A stretch of 64,000 nt of DNA from the NCBI RefSeq assembly GCF_030813635.1, contig NZ_JAUSUM010000001.1, positions 744,001-808,000 of the forward strand, in the 5' to 3' direction. How positions within the stretch are numbered: position 1 is the first letter of the stretch; every line of letters begins with the position of its first letter. The stretch is from Salibacterium salarium. GTDB taxonomy: Bacteria; Bacillota; Bacilli; Bacillales; Marinococcaceae. Positions 22,655 through 31,495 of this stretch are shown piece by piece. The notes under the pieces were generated by a model. The model had not been told where the DNA came from and ran no database searches. It was given only the letters and a program-made list of their open reading frames with translations. A program made the translations under genes and the position numbers.

Positions 22655-23959
22655 ATGAATAACAGTAAATTTATGGATTTGTTAGAACGAATCTTAATGC
22701 CAATCGCAGAAAAGTTAAATAACAACCGTTATTTAACTGCGTTAAGAGATGGTTTTTTGGTAGCGTTGCCATTGATTATTTTTGGATCTATCTTTGTAGT
22801 TATTGCCAATTTTCCATTCTTAGACCAAATGATAAGCGAAGAAGCATACGCTGCTTACCAAGAAGCGTTAAATCCGGCATCCGCCGCAACGTTAAGTATC
22901 ATGGGTTTGTTTGTCATTATCGGAATAGGGTATAAATTAGTAGAGCAATCCGGAGGAGAAGGCGTTTATGGCGGTGTTGTGGCACTTGCAGCTTTTCTCA
23001 TTCTCACGCCGCAAGTTGTTGAAGATGTTTCAGGAGGTATTCCTGTTGCAGCTATCGGGGCGGAAGGGTTATTTGTCGGTATTTTAACTGCTTTTCTTGC
23101 AGCAGAACTATATCGATATTTTGTGAAAAAAGACTGGACGATAAAAATGCCTGCTGGCGTACCAGGGGCTGTATCAAGGTCTTTCAGTGCACTCATCCCG
23201 GTTACTATGTCGCTTGCCGTTTTCCTAATTATTCGTATTCTATTTAGTTTCACACCATTTGATACGGTTCAAAATTTCATTTATACCGTGTTACAAGAAC
23301 CGTTAACGGCTTTAGGTGGTGGATTGCCAGCAACAATAGTTGCGGTATTGCTCATCCAATTATTCTGGTTCTTCGGACTGCATGGACAAATTCTAGTAAA
23401 CTCGGTGCTTGATCCAATCTGGTACACATTAAATAACCAAAACCTCGATGCCTTTCAAGCTGGGGAAGAACTTCCTAACATCGTAACAAAGCAATTTATT
23501 GATACATTTATTGTTGGGATTGGCGGTTCTGGTATGACGCTTGCTGTCATCGTAGGTATTTTTCTTATCGGACGAAGTCGTCAAATGAAAGAAGTTGGGC
23601 GAGTATCGGCTCCAGCGGGTATTTTTAATGTAAACGAACCTATTATTTTCGGTCTGCCAATAATATTGAATCCGCTAGTGCTTGTACCATGGCTGCTTGC
23701 TCCTGTTGTTGTTGCTGTTGTCGTATACTTCTCTATGTTAACGGGAATGGTTCCAAAACCTGCAGGTATTATCGTTCCATGGACGACACCGCCTCTCTTG
23801 AGTGGCTTCCTGGCAACGGGTAGTGCCTGGCAAGGAGCAGCCGTCCAGTTGGTTAGTATGTTCATTGTATTTTTAATATGGTGGCCATTCTTGAAAATTA
23901 TGGATAAACAATACTATGAAACAGAAAAACAAGAAGAAGCTGCAGCTGCAAAAGATTAA
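22655..23959 (+). CDS. licC: PTS system, lactose/cellobiose-family IIC component (permease)
   Basis: 434-aa polytopic membrane protein of the Lac family, about 10 hydrophobic segments. It has the N-terminal LMPIAEKLNNNRYLTALRDG and the conserved FNVNEPIIFGLPIILNPL region near residues 325-342 involved in sugar binding. It translocates and phosphorylates the beta-glucoside in the inner membrane. The start follows GGAGGGGG, 27 nt after licB. Acidic/Ala-rich tail. Confidence 0.94.
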   Translation: MNNSKFMDLLERILMPIAEKLNNNRYLTALRDGFLVALPLIIFGSIFVVIANFPFLDQMISEEAYAAYQEALNPASAATLSIMGLFVIIGIGYKLVEQSGGEGVYGGVVALAAFLILTPQVVEDVSGGIPVAAIGAEGLFVGILTAFLAAELYRYFVKKDWTIKMPAGVPGAVSRSFSALIPVTMSLAVFLIIRILFSFTPFDTVQNFIYTVLQEPLTALGGGLPATIVAVLLIQLFWFFGLHGQILVNSVLDPIWYTLNNQNLDAFQAGEELPNIVTKQFIDTFIVGIGGSGMTLAVIVGIFLIGRSRQMKEVGRVSAPAGIFNVNEPIIFGLPIILNPLVLVPWLLAPVVVAVVVYFSMLTGMVPKPAGIIVPWTTPPLLSGFLATGSAWQGAAVQLVSMFIVFLIWWPFLKIMDKQYYETEKQEEAAAAKD

Positions 23960-23992
23960 AAATAAGATGTACTTCAAGAGGTGATGGCAATC

Positions 23993-24298
23993 ATGGAAAA
24001 AATAACGGAAATAGCGTTTCAAATTATTTTATATGCTGGAAATGGTAAATCAAGTGCTATGGAAGCCATTCAAGAAGCAAAAAGTTCTAACTTTGAAAAA
24101 GCAGATGAAATGATTGTAGAAGCAGGAGAGGAATTAGGGAAAGCACACGAGTACCAAACGAAACTGTTGCAACAAGAAGCAAGTGGTGAGGAAGCTCCTG
24201 TGAATGTGATGTTAATCCATTCACAGGACCACTTGATGACATCAATGACTGTACGAGATCTAGCAGTGGAAATTATCGAAATCTACAGAAATAAGTAG
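23993..24298 (+). CDS. licA: PTS system, lactose/cellobiose-family IIA component
   Basis: 101-aa helical IIA protein of the Lac family. The phosphorylated His lies in MLIHSQDHLMTSM (~residue 76); GNGKSSAMEAIQEAK matches the first helix pair. It receives phosphate from HPr. ATG 23993 is chosen because AGAGGTG is 9 nt upstream; GTG 23981 and ATG 23984 overlap or abut that site. Confidence 0.92.
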   Translation: MEKITEIAFQIILYAGNGKSSAMEAIQEAKSSNFEKADEMIVEAGEELGKAHEYQTKLLQQEASGEEAPVNVMLIHSQDHLMTSMTVRDLAVEIIEIYRNK

Positions 24299-24313
24299 CA
24301 GGAGGTTTTAATG

Positions 24314-25702
24314 ATGGCTGTCGAGTATAAGTTTCCGGAAGGGTTTTGGTGGGGCAGTGCAACGTCGGCGACGCAAATAGAAGGAGCCGCTTTTGAAGGC
24401 GGCAAAGGCTGGAACATATGGGACTATTGGTATACAAAAGAGCCTAATCGTTTTTTTGAAGGAGTAGGGCCAGAAACAACATCTGATTTTTATCATAGAT
24501 ATAAAGAGGATATTCAGCGGATGAAAGATATCGGACATAATACATTTCGTTTATCGATCTCCTGGTCCAGGCTAATTCCTGGCGGAGAAGGGGACGTTAA
24601 CGAAGAAGCGGTCACTTTTTACAACAATGTTATAGATGAACTGCTAGCCCAAAATATCGAACCATTTGTCAATCTCTTTCACTTTGATATGCCTCTTGAA
24701 ATGCAAAATATCGGGGGATGGGAGAGCAGGAGAGTAGTAGATGCGTACACAGCATTTGCGAAAGAGTGCTTTAAGCATTTCGGTGATCGTGTCTCCAAGT
24801 GGTTTACATTTAATGAGCCGATTGTTCCGGTAGAAGGTGGATACTTATATGATTTTCATTATCCAAATGTCGTAGATTTTAAGCGGGCGGTCCAGGTTTC
24901 CTACAACACCATCATTGCGCATGCGAAGGCTGTAGAAGCATTTCGTACATTTTCTGTACAAGATGAGCAGATTGGTATTATTCTTAATCTCACTCCATCT
25001 TATCCGAGAAGTGAGAACCCAGCAGATTTGCGGGCTTCGAGAATAGCAGATTTATTTTTCAATCGAAGTTTTTTGGATCCTTCTGTTAAAGGCGAGTTTC
25101 CAAAAGAGTTAGTGGACATATTAAAAGAGCATGGTCAGCTTCCTAAAACAGAAGAAGGCGATTTCGAATTGATGAAACAAAATACTGCGGATATTTTAGG
25201 TGTTAATTACTATCAACCAAGGCGTGTAAAGGCCAAAGAACACCTTCCTAACCCGTACGGACCGTTTATGATGGACTGGTTTTTTGATAATTACGAGATG
25301 CCAGGTCGAAAAATGAATCCATATCGTGGATGGGAAATTTACGAAAAAGGTGTCTATGACATTATGGTGAACCTGAAAGAAAACTATGGTAATATAGAAT
25401 CGTTCATTTCTGAGAATGGCATGGGTGTACAAAATGAAGAACGTTTTATAGAAAATGGGCAAATTCAGGATGACTATCGCATAGACTTTATAAGAGAGCA
25501 TTTGAAATGGCTGCATAAAGCAATAGAAGAAGGATGTAATGCTAAAGGATACCATTTATGGTCGTTTATGGACAATTGGTCCTGGATGAATGCTTATAAA
25601 AATAGATACGGTTTCTTCTCCGTGGATGTGGAAACCAAAGAAAGAACAGCTAAAAAAAGTGCGGAGTGGATAAAAGAAGTATCAGAGAATAATGGTTTTT
25701 AA
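24314..25702 (+). CDS. Glycoside hydrolase family 1, 6-phospho-beta-glucosidase
   Basis: ~463-aa GH1 enzyme with acid/base Glu168 (FTFNEP) and nucleophile Glu367 (FISENGMG), N-terminal FPEGFWWGSATSATQIEG. In this operon it most likely splits the phosphorylated beta-glucoside delivered by the PTS. The B. subtilis licBCAH operon carries a GH4 enzyme (LicH) at this position instead, so this operon has an unrelated hydrolase. GGAGGT precedes two adjacent starts, 24311 and 24314; the latter has better spacing. Confidence 0.93.
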   Translation: MAVEYKFPEGFWWGSATSATQIEGAAFEGGKGWNIWDYWYTKEPNRFFEGVGPETTSDFYHRYKEDIQRMKDIGHNTFRLSISWSRLIPGGEGDVNEEAVTFYNNVIDELLAQNIEPFVNLFHFDMPLEMQNIGGWESRRVVDAYTAFAKECFKHFGDRVSKWFTFNEPIVPVEGGYLYDFHYPNVVDFKRAVQVSYNTIIAHAKAVEAFRTFSVQDEQIGIILNLTPSYPRSENPADLRASRIADLFFNRSFLDPSVKGEFPKELVDILKEHGQLPKTEEGDFELMKQNTADILGVNYYQPRRVKAKEHLPNPYGPFMMDWFFDNYEMPGRKMNPYRGWEIYEKGVYDIMVNLKENYGNIESFISENGMGVQNEERFIENGQIQDDYRIDFIREHLKWLHKAIEEGCNAKGYHLWSFMDNWSWMNAYKNRYGFFSVDVETKERTAKKSAEWIKEVSENNGF

Positions 25703-25713
25703 GTTAATGGAGG

Positions 25714-25745
25714 AAAGGCTCTGAATGATGAATCAGAGCCTTTTT
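25714..25745 (+). terminator. Terminator between the PTS operon and its regulator
   Basis: AAAGGCTCTGA (25714-25724) pairs with TCAGAGCCTTT (25733-25743) and is followed by TT. It sits only 27 nt before the regulator's start, so the regulator is either transcribed at low level by read-through or from its own promoter. Confidence 0.88.
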
Positions 25746-25771
25746 GTAAAGGAATAGAAAGGAGGGAAGCC

Positions 25772-27721
25772 ATGAATACAAGACTTGTTGCGCTGCTTCG
25801 AGAGTTAATGGCAGCAGATGCACCGTTAACGAGCCAGCATCTGGCACATGTCAATCAAGTGACGACGCGGACGACGAGAAATGATATAAAACACCTCAAC
25901 ACTATTCTTTCTAAAAACGGGGCGGTGATTACGTCTCTTCGTGCTAAAGGATATGAGTTTGAAATAAAAGATGACCAGTTGTTTCGAACGTTTTTGGAAG
26001 AGATTTTTCAAGGTGGTTCAACAAAACCAACAAAACATAATAACATACCAGATTTACCAGAGGAGCGGACTCCATATTTAATTAAACGGCTGCTGCTCGC
26101 AAACGGATATGTTAAATTAGATGATCTGGCAGACGAGTTACTAATCAGTAGATCAACGATTCAAAACGATATTCGAACGGTAAAAGACATTTTACAAACG
26201 TATGATATTACATTGGAAAAACGACCTAATTATGGTTTGAAAATAACCGGAAGCGAACTGAAGTTGCGTTTTTGTATGTCGGAATATATTTTTGATCGCA
26301 GTGAAAAAAGTGACATTGACATTTTTAATAGTCAGCTTCCTTGGCTTATTAAAGAAAATCTTAATGACATATGGGATATTATTATAGATCAAATCAGAAC
26401 GCATGACATAACACTTTCGGATATAGCTATTAATAATTTATTTATTCATATCGCGATTACGTATAAGCGTGTTCAATCTGGTCATCACGTTTCTTTATAT
26501 CCAAAAGAATTTAACGAAATTATGGACAAAAAAGAATATAAAGTGGCTGAGACTATCGTAAAAAAAGTGGAGACCGCGCTTGATGTAACCTTTCCTGAAG
26601 TCGAAATTGCTTATATAGCTATTCACTTATTAGGTACAAAGATGATTTCTCAGACGAATTTAACTGAAGAACGGATCGAACAAGTCTTGGACGAGAAAGT
26701 CTATCACCTAACATCTACTATATTGGAAAGAATAGAAAATAAGCTTGATTTAGGAATCCGGCACGACCGCGAATTGATTGTAGGTTTAAGTTTGCATTTG
26801 AAGCCTGCTGTTAACAGGTATCGATATGGAATGAATATAAGGAATCCTCTTCTTCATGATATTAAAGCCAATTATCCGGTTGCATTTGAAGCGGCTATTG
26901 TTGCTGGAATGGTGTTGGAAGAAGAAACAGAAGTCAAGATAGAAGAAAGCGAAATTGGATACATTGCGTTACACATTGGAGCGGCCATGGAACGAAAAAA
27001 ATTAGCAACAGGCCCCAAACGGTGTATGGTTATTTGTGCTTCTGGGGCGGGCAGTGCCCAATTAATATATTACAAGCTTCAATCACAATTTGGTTCGAAA
27101 CTGGAAGTCACGGGGACGACAGAGTATTACAAGCTGAATCAAATATCGTTTGATAGACTCGATTTCATTGTAAGTACTATCCCCATATCGGATGAGTTGC
27201 CGGTTCCTGTTATTCAAGTAAATACGATATTGGGGGAAGGAGACTTACAAAAAGTAGAAAGCTTTGTGGCAGATGAGCAAAGGGAAAATATGTTTGAGTA
27301 TATAAACGAAGACATTGTTTTTTTACAGAAAGACCTTTCTTCAAAAGATGAGGTGCTTCGATTTTTCCATCAGGAGCTGCTTCAACAAAATTATGTCGGG
27401 GATGATTTTTTAAGAAAAATGGAGGAAAGAGAGGAAGCGGCACCGACGAGCTTTGGCAATTTAGTTGCTATTCCTCACCCGATCACACCACAAACGGAAG
27501 ACACATTTTTATCAATCTGCACGCTGCAAAAGCCTATTATGTGGGATGATAAACGGGTGCAATTTGTTTGTCTGTTAAGTGTCGAAAAAAATAGCAGTGC
27601 CGATTTGCAAATGCTATATAAAAGTTTAGGAAATATAGTCGATGATATATCGATTGTGCAACAAATGCTGACATGTAACACGTACGAAGATTTATTAAAA
27701 GTTTTGGTTTCAACACGATGA
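25772..27721 (+). CDS. licR: LicR-like PRD-domain transcriptional activator
   Basis: 649 aa. Domain order: two N-terminal helix-turn-helix modules (residues ~5-65 and ~95-150, LDDLADELLISRSTIQNDIR), PRD1 and PRD2 (~185-405, ending IGYIALHIGAAMERKK), an EIIB-like domain (MVICASGAGSAQLIYYKLQ) and an EIIA-like domain with the His in AIPHP. PTS phosphorylation of the PRDs and EII domains turns such regulators on or off. It most likely controls the adjacent licBCA-GH1 operon. AAAGGAGGG precedes ATG 25772. Confidence 0.9.
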   Translation: MNTRLVALLRELMAADAPLTSQHLAHVNQVTTRTTRNDIKHLNTILSKNGAVITSLRAKGYEFEIKDDQLFRTFLEEIFQGGSTKPTKHNNIPDLPEERTPYLIKRLLLANGYVKLDDLADELLISRSTIQNDIRTVKDILQTYDITLEKRPNYGLKITGSELKLRFCMSEYIFDRSEKSDIDIFNSQLPWLIKENLNDIWDIIIDQIRTHDITLSDIAINNLFIHIAITYKRVQSGHHVSLYPKEFNEIMDKKEYKVAETIVKKVETALDVTFPEVEIAYIAIHLLGTKMISQTNLTEERIEQVLDEKVYHLTSTILERIENKLDLGIRHDRELIVGLSLHLKPAVNRYRYGMNIRNPLLHDIKANYPVAFEAAIVAGMVLEEETEVKIEESEIGYIALHIGAAMERKKLATGPKRCMVICASGAGSAQLIYYKLQSQFGSKLEVTGTTEYYKLNQISFDRLDFIVSTIPISDELPVPVIQVNTILGEGDLQKVESFVADEQRENMFEYINEDIVFLQKDLSSKDEVLRFFHQELLQQNYVGDDFLRKMEEREEAAPTSFGNLVAIPHPITPQTEDTFLSICTLQKPIMWDDKRVQFVCLLSVEKNSSADLQMLYKSLGNIVDDISIVQQMLTCNTYEDLLKVLVSTR

Positions 27722-27778
27722 ATAAAGGGAAATTAATAGATGTCCGAAAGGTGTAAGCTACACACACTTTTCAATAAC

Positions 27779-27821
27779 AAAACGCATGGAAGTTCAAAAG
27801 ATAACCCACCATGCGTTTTTC
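27779..27821 (+). terminator. Terminator after the LicR-like regulator
   Basis: AAAACGCATGG pairs with CCATGCGTTTT around a ~19-nt loop and is followed by T. Confidence 0.85.
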
Positions 27822-27977
27822 ATATTTAGCGCAATTACCTATCCCATGGTCCTGGGTTGCGAGAGGCTTGTCGTAATAAGATAAAGTGAAAAACAGGAAA
27901 TCAAACTATTTTACAAGAAGAGTAATATGAGAGATGATATGGAAGTAGTTGATTCACTGATAAGGAGAAGTGATAAT

Positions 27978-28997
27978 ATGACTGAAAAAAATCAACAGAT
28001 CGTACTTGCAAGCCGCCCGGAAGGTATGCCGGGTAATGAGAATTTTGAATACCAAGAAACATCCATAGTCGAACCACAAGATGGAGAAATACTCGTTAAA
28101 ACGATTTATCTTTCTGTAGATCCATATATGAGAGGAAGAATGAGCAGCGCTAAGTCGTATGTTGCTCCGTTTGAAGTGAATGAAGTAATTCACGGAAACG
28201 TCGTTGGTGAAGTTGTACAGTCGAAGTCAAGCCTGTTTGAAACAGGGGACAAAGTGATTGGAATGTTGGGCTGGCGCCGTTACAATACAGTAGGAGATGC
28301 ATCAGTGCGAAAAATAGATGGCTCTGCTGCACCGCTGTCTACTTACTTAGGTATTCTTGGCTTAACAGGGCTCACTGCTTATTTCGGGTTATTAGATATT
28401 GGACGTCCAGCGGAAGGTGAAACCGTCGTTGTGTCTGGTGCAGCCGGAGCAGTTGGTATGGTAGCCGGACAAATTGCCAAATTAAGAGGGGCACGCGTGG
28501 TTGGAATTGCTGGAACCGATAAAAAAACGGAGTATTTGAAATCAGAGCTTCGTTTTAATGAAACGATTAATTATAACACGACAGATGATTTGGTAAAATC
28601 CGTCAAACAAGCGTGCCCGGAAGGTGTCGATGTATACTTTGACAACGTGGGAGGTCCCGTTTCAGATGCGGTTATGACACAATTAAATGACTTTGCGCGA
28701 ATTCCGGTCTGCGGTGCGATATCTTCCTACAATAAAACCGAGGAAGATGTAGGGCAGCGCGTACAACCTACGTTAGTGAAAAGCCGCGCTCTTATACAAG
28801 GATTTATCGTCGGCGATTATGCCCCTAGATTCCAAGAGGGAAGCGAAAAACTTGCAACTTGGCTTTCTGAGGGGAAACTAAAGTATGAAGAAACTATTGT
28901 GGAAGGTTTTGAGAATATACCTAAAGCATTTCTAGGACTGTTTTCTGGTGAAAATCTAGGAAAACAACTGGTGAAAGTAAGCGAACCTACCGAATAA
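27978..28997 (+). CDS. NADPH-dependent oxidoreductase, zinc-free MDR family (YfmJ/CurA-like)
   Basis: 339 aa, the usual length of YfmJ-type medium-chain reductases. It has SVDPYMRGRM, the Rossmann nucleotide site VVSGAAGAVGMVAGQIAK and FDNVGG, and lacks the zinc ligands of alcohol dehydrogenases. Members reduce activated double bonds of enones such as curcumin or leukotriene-type compounds; the natural substrate here is unknown. ATG 27978 follows AAGGAG; the open frame reaches upstream to 27927 without a site. Monocistronic, closed by a strong terminator. Confidence 0.88.
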   Translation: MTEKNQQIVLASRPEGMPGNENFEYQETSIVEPQDGEILVKTIYLSVDPYMRGRMSSAKSYVAPFEVNEVIHGNVVGEVVQSKSSLFETGDKVIGMLGWRRYNTVGDASVRKIDGSAAPLSTYLGILGLTGLTAYFGLLDIGRPAEGETVVVSGAAGAVGMVAGQIAKLRGARVVGIAGTDKKTEYLKSELRFNETINYNTTDDLVKSVKQACPEGVDVYFDNVGGPVSDAVMTQLNDFARIPVCGAISSYNKTEEDVGQRVQPTLVKSRALIQGFIVGDYAPRFQEGSEKLATWLSEGKLKYEETIVEGFENIPKAFLGLFSGENLGKQLVKVSEPTE

Positions 28998-29002
28998 TAA
29001 GA

Positions 29003-29044
29003 AAGAGAGTTGGCGACAAGGAATGATGCCAACTCTCTTTTTTT
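29003..29044 (+). terminator. Terminator after the oxidoreductase gene
   Basis: AAAGAGAGTTGGC pairs with GCCAACTCTCTTT (13 bp) followed by T5. Confidence 0.92.
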
Positions 29045-29080
29045 ATACAGTCACGATGTATTTATGATTTACTAGCTGTA

Positions 29081-29428
29081 TCAGATACGATCAAAATGAG
29101 TGTCTTGAAATTTTGACGGATATTTTAATCCATAGCCCATCATTCTATCCATCCCGATATGGGCAACCCAAATTAAGCTAATCATTAAAGAAATACTGTT
29201 ATGTACCAATAAACCACTCATTAATATTACTGCTGGAATGCTGTATGTATGAAATAAATTATACAATATCGATCCAACTTTGTTATTTCTTAAGTACCCG
29301 AGTGCTGACAAATCTGGCGTAAGCAATAAAATGATAAAAATCAGCCAGCTAAATTGAAGGTAGAAGTAAAAATAAATACTTAATCCTAGAACCACCAGCC
29401 CCTCGATTCTTAATAAAATTTTATTCAA
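29081..29428 (-). CDS. DUF4260 family membrane protein
   Basis: 115 aa, mostly hydrophobic, with about four membrane segments. The conserved C-terminal signature HIGMDRMMGYGLKYPSKFQD (His/Asp-rich, then DTHFDRI) identifies the DUF4260 family. Function unknown. The start is TTG 29428 with AGGAGG about 10 nt upstream. It lies alone between two unrelated units. Confidence 0.8.
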   Translation of the reverse strand: MNKILLRIEGLVVLGLSIYFYFYLQFSWLIFIILLLTPDLSALGYLRNNKVGSILYNLFHTYSIPAVILMSGLLVHNSISLMISLIWVAHIGMDRMMGYGLKYPSKFQDTHFDRI

Positions 29429-29654
29429 AGTATTTCCACCGCCTCCTGAGATTCACTTCAATTAAAATTCATAATATTATGACGAATTATTGGTTGAATG
29501 GTAAGAGTATATGGTATGCTTGATGTAATGTACCACGTTTTTTGAACGATTACAATTAAAACATAATTTACTATTTTTTTCATGTTTTCCTTCGTGTTGT
29601 GATACAATAAGACTATACTCTTCGTCATTTTTACTGGCGAAATAATCGTGTAGT

Positions 29655-29876
29655 ATTTTCAACCGACCCGGAGATGAAATTGTTCCTGAATATAAAGATG
29701 CGTCTATTGCTAATCCAGCTACTAGTTATCAAATAGCAAATCAAAGAATATCTTGGGGATATCATTCTTTAAATGGTAGAGCGCCTTATATGCAGCCAAT
29801 CTATCCTAGATTAATTACTAAAAATAAAGACTTAATTGTACCACAGGCCACTGTGAAGAAAATAACTGTGAAATAA
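29655..29876 (+). pseudogene. C-terminal remnant of an unrecognised gene
   Basis: A 74-codon frame, open from just after a stop at ~29643, reads as coherent protein (FNRPGDEIVPEYKDASIANP, SYQIANQRISWGYHSLNGRA, YPRLITKNKDLIVPQA) and ends in TAA. There is no start codon with a ribosome binding site. It is likely the surviving 3' end of a lost accessory gene. A short opposing frame at 29477-29662 overlaps its start and is less convincing. Confidence 0.4.
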
Positions 29877-29899
29877 ACTAATAAGAGGGTGTTAGTAGG

Positions 29900-30058
29900 A
29901 TGTTGAAAATAATTCTTTTATGTATAGTTACATTTGGTTTCATCACGGGCATTATAAATGCTTCGTCATCTACAGAATATATAGTTTGGACTATATTAGC
30001 TACAGCCGGAATATTGGGTGTATTAACTTTTGGAATTAAATTAAAAAATATATTATAA
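29900..30058 (+). CDS. Very small membrane protein
   Basis: 52 codons from ATG 29900, with the weak site AGAGGGTG upstream. Two hydrophobic segments (MLKIILLCIVTFGFITGII and TILATAGILGVLTFGI) are separated by ASSSTEYIVW, with a short basic tail. No family is recognised. It follows a gene remnant by 23 nt and could have been the second gene of that unit. Confidence 0.5.
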   Translation: MLKIILLCIVTFGFITGIINASSSTEYIVWTILATAGILGVLTFGIKLKNIL

Positions 30059-30158
30059 TCTCAAAAGACTTATGATCAAACTGCACCACAATTTACTGTT
30101 TTCGGACAATAGAGCCATTGAATGCGGAGACTGAATCCATTCCCAGCTCGAGATGAGA

Positions 30159-30195
30159 AAACAGCCGTCGAAGCAGAATCCTTCGGCGGCTGTTT
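30159..30195 (+). terminator. Strong hairpin, probable terminator
   Basis: AAACAGCCGTCGAAG (30159-30173) pairs with CTTCGGCGGCTGTTT (30181-30195), 15 pairs with one G-T. The T-run is poor (TTTGAGATTATTT). The remaining 30196-30476 shows no gene. Confidence 0.6.
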
Positions 30196-30476
30196 GAGAT
30201 TATTTAAAAGTCTTTCCTTCTAACTGCTCGTTGATCAGGCGGTTTGCTCCAATATAGTTGTTTGAAATTGATTTGAATAACGTGTATTTTGCAACCAAGA
30301 ACTTAAGAATAATGCAACTGAAAGTTTAGAAGGTTGCCAGCTCCGTGAAACTATGAATAATTGGATAAAGCGTGTGTTAAACGATACTGTCTTATGATTT
30401 TCCACAAACGGGCGCTTTGAATAGAAAAGTTTTTAAACACCTTATTGCAAATTAAACTTATTTGTAATTCAACAGT

Positions 30477-30550
30477 AGTACTATCCAAAATAGCCTGGTT
30501 ACTGGCAAAACTATACCCTTTACTGGTAAACGGTACGATTTACTTGCCAA
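30477..30550 (-). repeat. 21-bp-period repeat array D (4 units, inverted)
   Basis: On the minus strand, cores TTGGCAAGTAAA (30539-30550), TTTACCAGTAAA (30519-30530), TTTGCCAGTAAC (30498-30509) and TTGGATAGTACT (30477-30488) follow each other every 20-21 bp. The first core starts 9 nt after the stop codon of the minus-strand gene at 30560, in the same orientation as that gene. It belongs to the same repeat family as arrays A-C. Confidence 0.8.
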
Positions 30551-30559
30551 AGCGTGTCT

Positions 30560-30979
30560 TTATTTCGACTGAGGTTTTCTCAGAAGAAACATAAACCCGG
30601 CAATGAAGTACAATATGGCAGGAACCAATGGAAGAATCATCCACCAGAATATGATGACTGTCATACCTGCTCCAATCAATGAAAAAATACCAGAAAGCAA
30701 ACGACTATGTTTTGTAAATAATGCTACCGCACCGATAGCGGCGATAAGCACCATTAATACACCATGAAGATTATAATTAATCGATTGAACCTGCTCAAAA
30801 AAGCCTTCAAACTCTTCAACAGGAATGTCTTGTTCGGATTCCTGTTCAACGGACTCGTTAATAAAGGTTTCAAAATCCGTATTTGTTATAACATTACCAA
30901 ATACAAATACAAAAAAAGCACCGATTATAAACAAGCCAATACCGCAAATAATTAAAATTTTCTCTGGTTTTCTCTTCAA
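30560..30979 (-). CDS. DUF4064-like membrane protein
   Basis: 139 aa. Four hydrophobic segments in the DUF4064 pattern: one near the N-terminus (ILIICGIGLFIIGAFFVFVF), an extracytoplasmic acidic loop (ESVEQESEQDIPVEEFEGFF), then three closely spaced helices ending AGFMFLLRK. Function unknown. TTG 30979 is chosen as start because GGAGGGGAG lies 3-11 nt upstream; a longer frame to 31021 would place that site inside the gene. Repeat array D follows its stop codon. Confidence 0.72.
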   Translation of the reverse strand: MKRKPEKILIICGIGLFIIGAFFVFVFGNVITNTDFETFINESVEQESEQDIPVEEFEGFFEQVQSINYNLHGVLMVLIAAIGAVALFTKHSRLLSGIFSLIGAGMTVIIFWWMILPLVPAILYFIAGFMFLLRKPQSK

Positions 30980-31059
30980 AATCTCCCCTCCTTTGTCGTA
31001 CAAATCTCTTATGCTTATCATATCATAAAAGGTGAAGAGCTAGATTTTCTAATGAAAAA

Positions 31060-31323
31060 TTAGAAAAAAGCAAAAATACTAATACCAGTAAGGATGACGG
31101 CTGAAATAGTTCTCGCATAAGATCTTGCTTTTTTGTCTGTCCCTGTTTGTCTTTCTAAATAATTAACATAATTAATCAATAAACCAATTCCTAAAAAGAC
31201 GAGGATTCCGCCTAAGTCATCATCAAGAATGATAGTAACTCTTAACGCGGCTAAGAGGATTAATAGTATTCCGATATAACCGAGAGTAAAGTAAAAATAA
31301 TATTCTTTCTTTTCCTCCTCCAT
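31060..31323 (-). CDS. Small membrane protein of unknown function
   Basis: 87 aa with about three hydrophobic segments (FTLGYIGILLILLAALRVTI, GGILVFLGIGLLINYV, ISAVILTGISIFAFF) and an acidic-basic N-terminus MEEEKKEYY. The site is modest (AAAGGTTGTG). No domain recognised. It is encoded upstream of, and in the same direction as, the DUF4064-like gene. Confidence 0.6.
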   Translation of the reverse strand: MEEEKKEYYFYFTLGYIGILLILLAALRVTIILDDDLGGILVFLGIGLLINYVNYLERQTGTDKKARSYARTISAVILTGISIFAFF

Positions 31324-31495
31324 ACCAATTCACAACCTTTTATTACATTATTTCCCTTTGTATTTTCTCATTTATCTTTAAAAAAAAGAAGGGGTAGCGG
31401 AATAGAAAAGAAGCACCCCTGTTTGGAATTGTCCATCAGAGATGCTTTCATTAATTTTTGGCTGTTTTCACATGTAGAAAAAACAATCCATATTT

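Noticed and set aside
29477-29662. 61-codon minus-strand frame with a TTG start and a CxxC
   Set aside because: Site GGTCGG is poor, no family is recognised, and it overlaps the start of a better coding remnant. Left undecided rather than annotated.
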